64,000 nucleotides of DNA from Rhizobium sp. ARZ01. Lineage in GTDB: Bacteria > Pseudomonadota > Alphaproteobacteria > Rhizobiales > Rhizobiaceae. The position numbers were made by a program, and so were the translations under genes. Shown in pieces: positions 62,995 to 64,000 of this stretch. The stretch is from NCBI RefSeq assembly GCF_014851675.1, contig NZ_JACVAE010000002.1, forward strand, positions 248,001-312,000, read 5' to 3'. Below the pieces are notes generated by a model. The model was not told where the DNA came from, made no database searches, and saw only the letters and a list, made by a program, of their open reading frames with translations. Numbering within the stretch: the first letter of the stretch is position 1; the number at the start of each line of letters is the position of its first letter.

Positions 62995-63492
62995 ATGCGA
63001 AATGCCTGTTCCATCCTACTGGCCGGCCTGTTCACGCTCTCGTCACTCGTCATGGGCGAGGCGCAGGCCGGCGGCGAACTGAAGGCGCCGTTGCGGCCGC
63101 CGAAGGCCCGGGTCACGCTGGCCTATGCAACGCAGACCCCCCGTGTTCGGCACAGTTGTTTCCCGGGCAGACTGCAAGCCGTGCTGGCGCACATCGCCGC
63201 CCAGACGGGCCGGCGCCCGCTTGTCACGTCCGGACATCGATCCGGCGGTCGCCGCGGCTCCTATCACCGCAAATGCATGGCAGCCGACATCCGCGTTCCC
63301 GGTGTGTCGGTGCGCAAAATTGTCGCCGCGGCCAAGTCGGCCCCGGGCATCGGCGGCATCGGTACCTACTGTAACGGAATTGTCCATGTCGATGTCGGAC
63401 CGAGTCGGCGCTGGCACTATTGCGGCGGCGGTCGGGGGCGCGGTCTCGCCAAGGTTAGCCGGTCGAAAGCGAAAGTCGTGGCAATGCGGTGA
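62995..63492 (+). CDS. Exported D-Ala-D-Ala carboxypeptidase-like (M15-type) protein
   Basis: A 165-residue exported protein with signal peptide MRNACSILLAGLFTLSSLVM...AQA (cleavage near 25). The middle contains LVTSGHRSGG, YHRKCMAADIRVPG and VHVDVG, which resemble the zinc ligands H, D and H of YcbK/M15-type peptidases (SGYRSP...HxxGxAxD...WVHVD). The C-terminal tail is short and basic. Murein cleavage is plausible but not proven. The insertion between islands 62 kb and 63 kb interrupts an otherwise minus-strand block, between trpS and murJ. Confidence 0.75.
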   Translation: MRNACSILLAGLFTLSSLVMGEAQAGGELKAPLRPPKARVTLAYATQTPRVRHSCFPGRLQAVLAHIAAQTGRRPLVTSGHRSGGRRGSYHRKCMAADIRVPGVSVRKIVAAAKSAPGIGGIGTYCNGIVHVDVGPSRRWHYCGGGRGRGLAKVSRSKAKVVAMR

Positions 63493-63499
63493 GCGGCGC

Positions 63500-64000
63500 T
63501 TATTCACCACCGTCGGCGGGGTCGGAGTTCACTGCTGCCTTGCGCTTGATGTTACGGCGGATCATGCCGAGATCAGCCCCGCCGATGAGGAATGCGACGC
63601 CAAAATAGATAACCATGGCGAGCGCGATCAGTGCGCCGAGCGCGCTTACCTGTTCCAGCAGCGGCGACGTCGGGGCCAGCCAGCCGGCAAGTGCCTCGGA
63701 GGCATAGTTGAGGCTGGCCGCCATGATCACTGTCGCAATCACCAGCCGCGCCACACGAGAGGCCAGCGCCTTGTCGAGCGGCCAATGGCCGCGCCGGATG
63801 AGCGTGACGAACAGGAAAATCGCCGTCAGCCAGCCAGAGGTCGCCTCTGCCGTGGCAATCCCGCGCTCGTAGAAGAACGGAAAGAGCGAGATGGCCAGCA
63901 CGCAGTTGACGGCGACCGAAAGCATCGTGATGCGCATCGGCGTCTTCGTGTCCTCGCGGGCGAAAAAGCCCGGATTTAGCGCCTTGATCATCACGAAGCC
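63500..64000 (-). CDS. murJ: Lipid II flippase MurJ, C-terminal part (cut by right edge)
   Basis: The last 166 codons of a MurJ/MviN protein, open at the right edge and ending with a stop at 63500. Readable membrane helices include MRITMLSVAVNCVLAISLFP and LGALIALAMVIYFGVAFLIGG, and the family segment NPGFFAREDTKTP is intact. MurJ flips the peptidoglycan precursor across the inner membrane. It is the upstream neighbour of trpS in rhizobia. Confidence 0.92.
   Translation of the reverse strand, partial: GFVMIKALNPGFFAREDTKTPMRITMLSVAVNCVLAISLFPFFYERGIATAEATSGWLTAIFLFVTLIRRGHWPLDKALASRVARLVIATVIMAASLNYASEALAGWLAPTSPLLEQVSALGALIALAMVIYFGVAFLIGGADLGMIRRNIKRKAAVNSDPADGGE

Noticed and set aside
1..64000. 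CRISPR arrays, insertion sequences and phage genes
   Set aside because: No regularly spaced repeats, transposase motifs or phage structural genes were seen anywhere in the window.

Overview
The window is about 60% G+C and reads as a chromosomal segment of a Rhizobiaceae alphaproteobacterium, most likely Sinorhizobium/Ensifer. The grounds are the gene neighbourhoods (pstSCAB-phoU-phoB with phoR and ppk2; fadD-pgi / frk-pyrE; murJ-trpS-usp-nfu-tsaB-rimI-fur-plsC-miaB-phoH-ybeY-corC-lnt-xre-metK-trmB), a SAM-II riboswitch before metZ, a ROSE thermometer before hsp20, a gcrA gene, and a chemoreceptor ending in DWEEF. The species call is inference; no database was searched.

Layout. 1-4.5 kb: the 5' part of a secreted repeat protein, dcd, SAM-II-controlled metZ, apaG and a small periplasmic SnoaL-like protein. 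4.6-8.9 kb: hslO, argF, argD, and gcrA behind a cluster of six GANTC methylation sites. 9-17.7 kb: the complete phosphate-sensing locus (phoR, pstSCAB, phoU, phoB) with a Pho-box-like site and ppk2. 17.7-26.2 kb: a membrane-anchored unknown, a nitronate monooxygenase, tRNA-Thr(CGT), an RTX-type exported protein, an AI-2E-family permease, a 5-FTHF cyclo-ligase-like protein, and a small-gene group (rpsU, cspA and two unknowns), then a BA14K protein. 26.4-31.7 kb: carbon metabolism (fadD, pgi, frk, pyrE).

31.8-35.8 kb: DoxX, then a Crp-like regulator in tandem with a CHASE2 adenylate cyclase, facing a FecR protein. 36-42 kb: a divergent cluster of a proline-racemase-family enzyme, pxpC and pxpB against pxpA, a biotin carrier, a biotin carboxylase and a carrier-like protein without its biotin lysine. 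42-48.9 kb: metallophosphoesterase, DUF1236 protein, phosphoribosyltransferase, chemoreceptor, nucleoside hydrolase, hsp20 and a DUF1150 protein. 48.9-64 kb: a long, almost wholly minus-strand housekeeping block for translation, RNA modification, envelope and Fe-S functions, ending in a murJ cut by the right edge.

The strongest non-coding signals are the SAM-II riboswitch with overlapping antiterminator and terminator helices, the ROSE hairpin on hsp20, the GANTC cluster before gcrA, and several perfect palindromes that look like operators (fadD; pgi and frk sharing one motif; the pxp/acc divergent promoter; metK). The best candidate for an undescribed biochemical system is the pxp/acc cluster, which encodes every part of a split biotin-dependent carboxylase next to 5-oxoprolinase-type subunits and a Ser/Cys proline-racemase-family enzyme.
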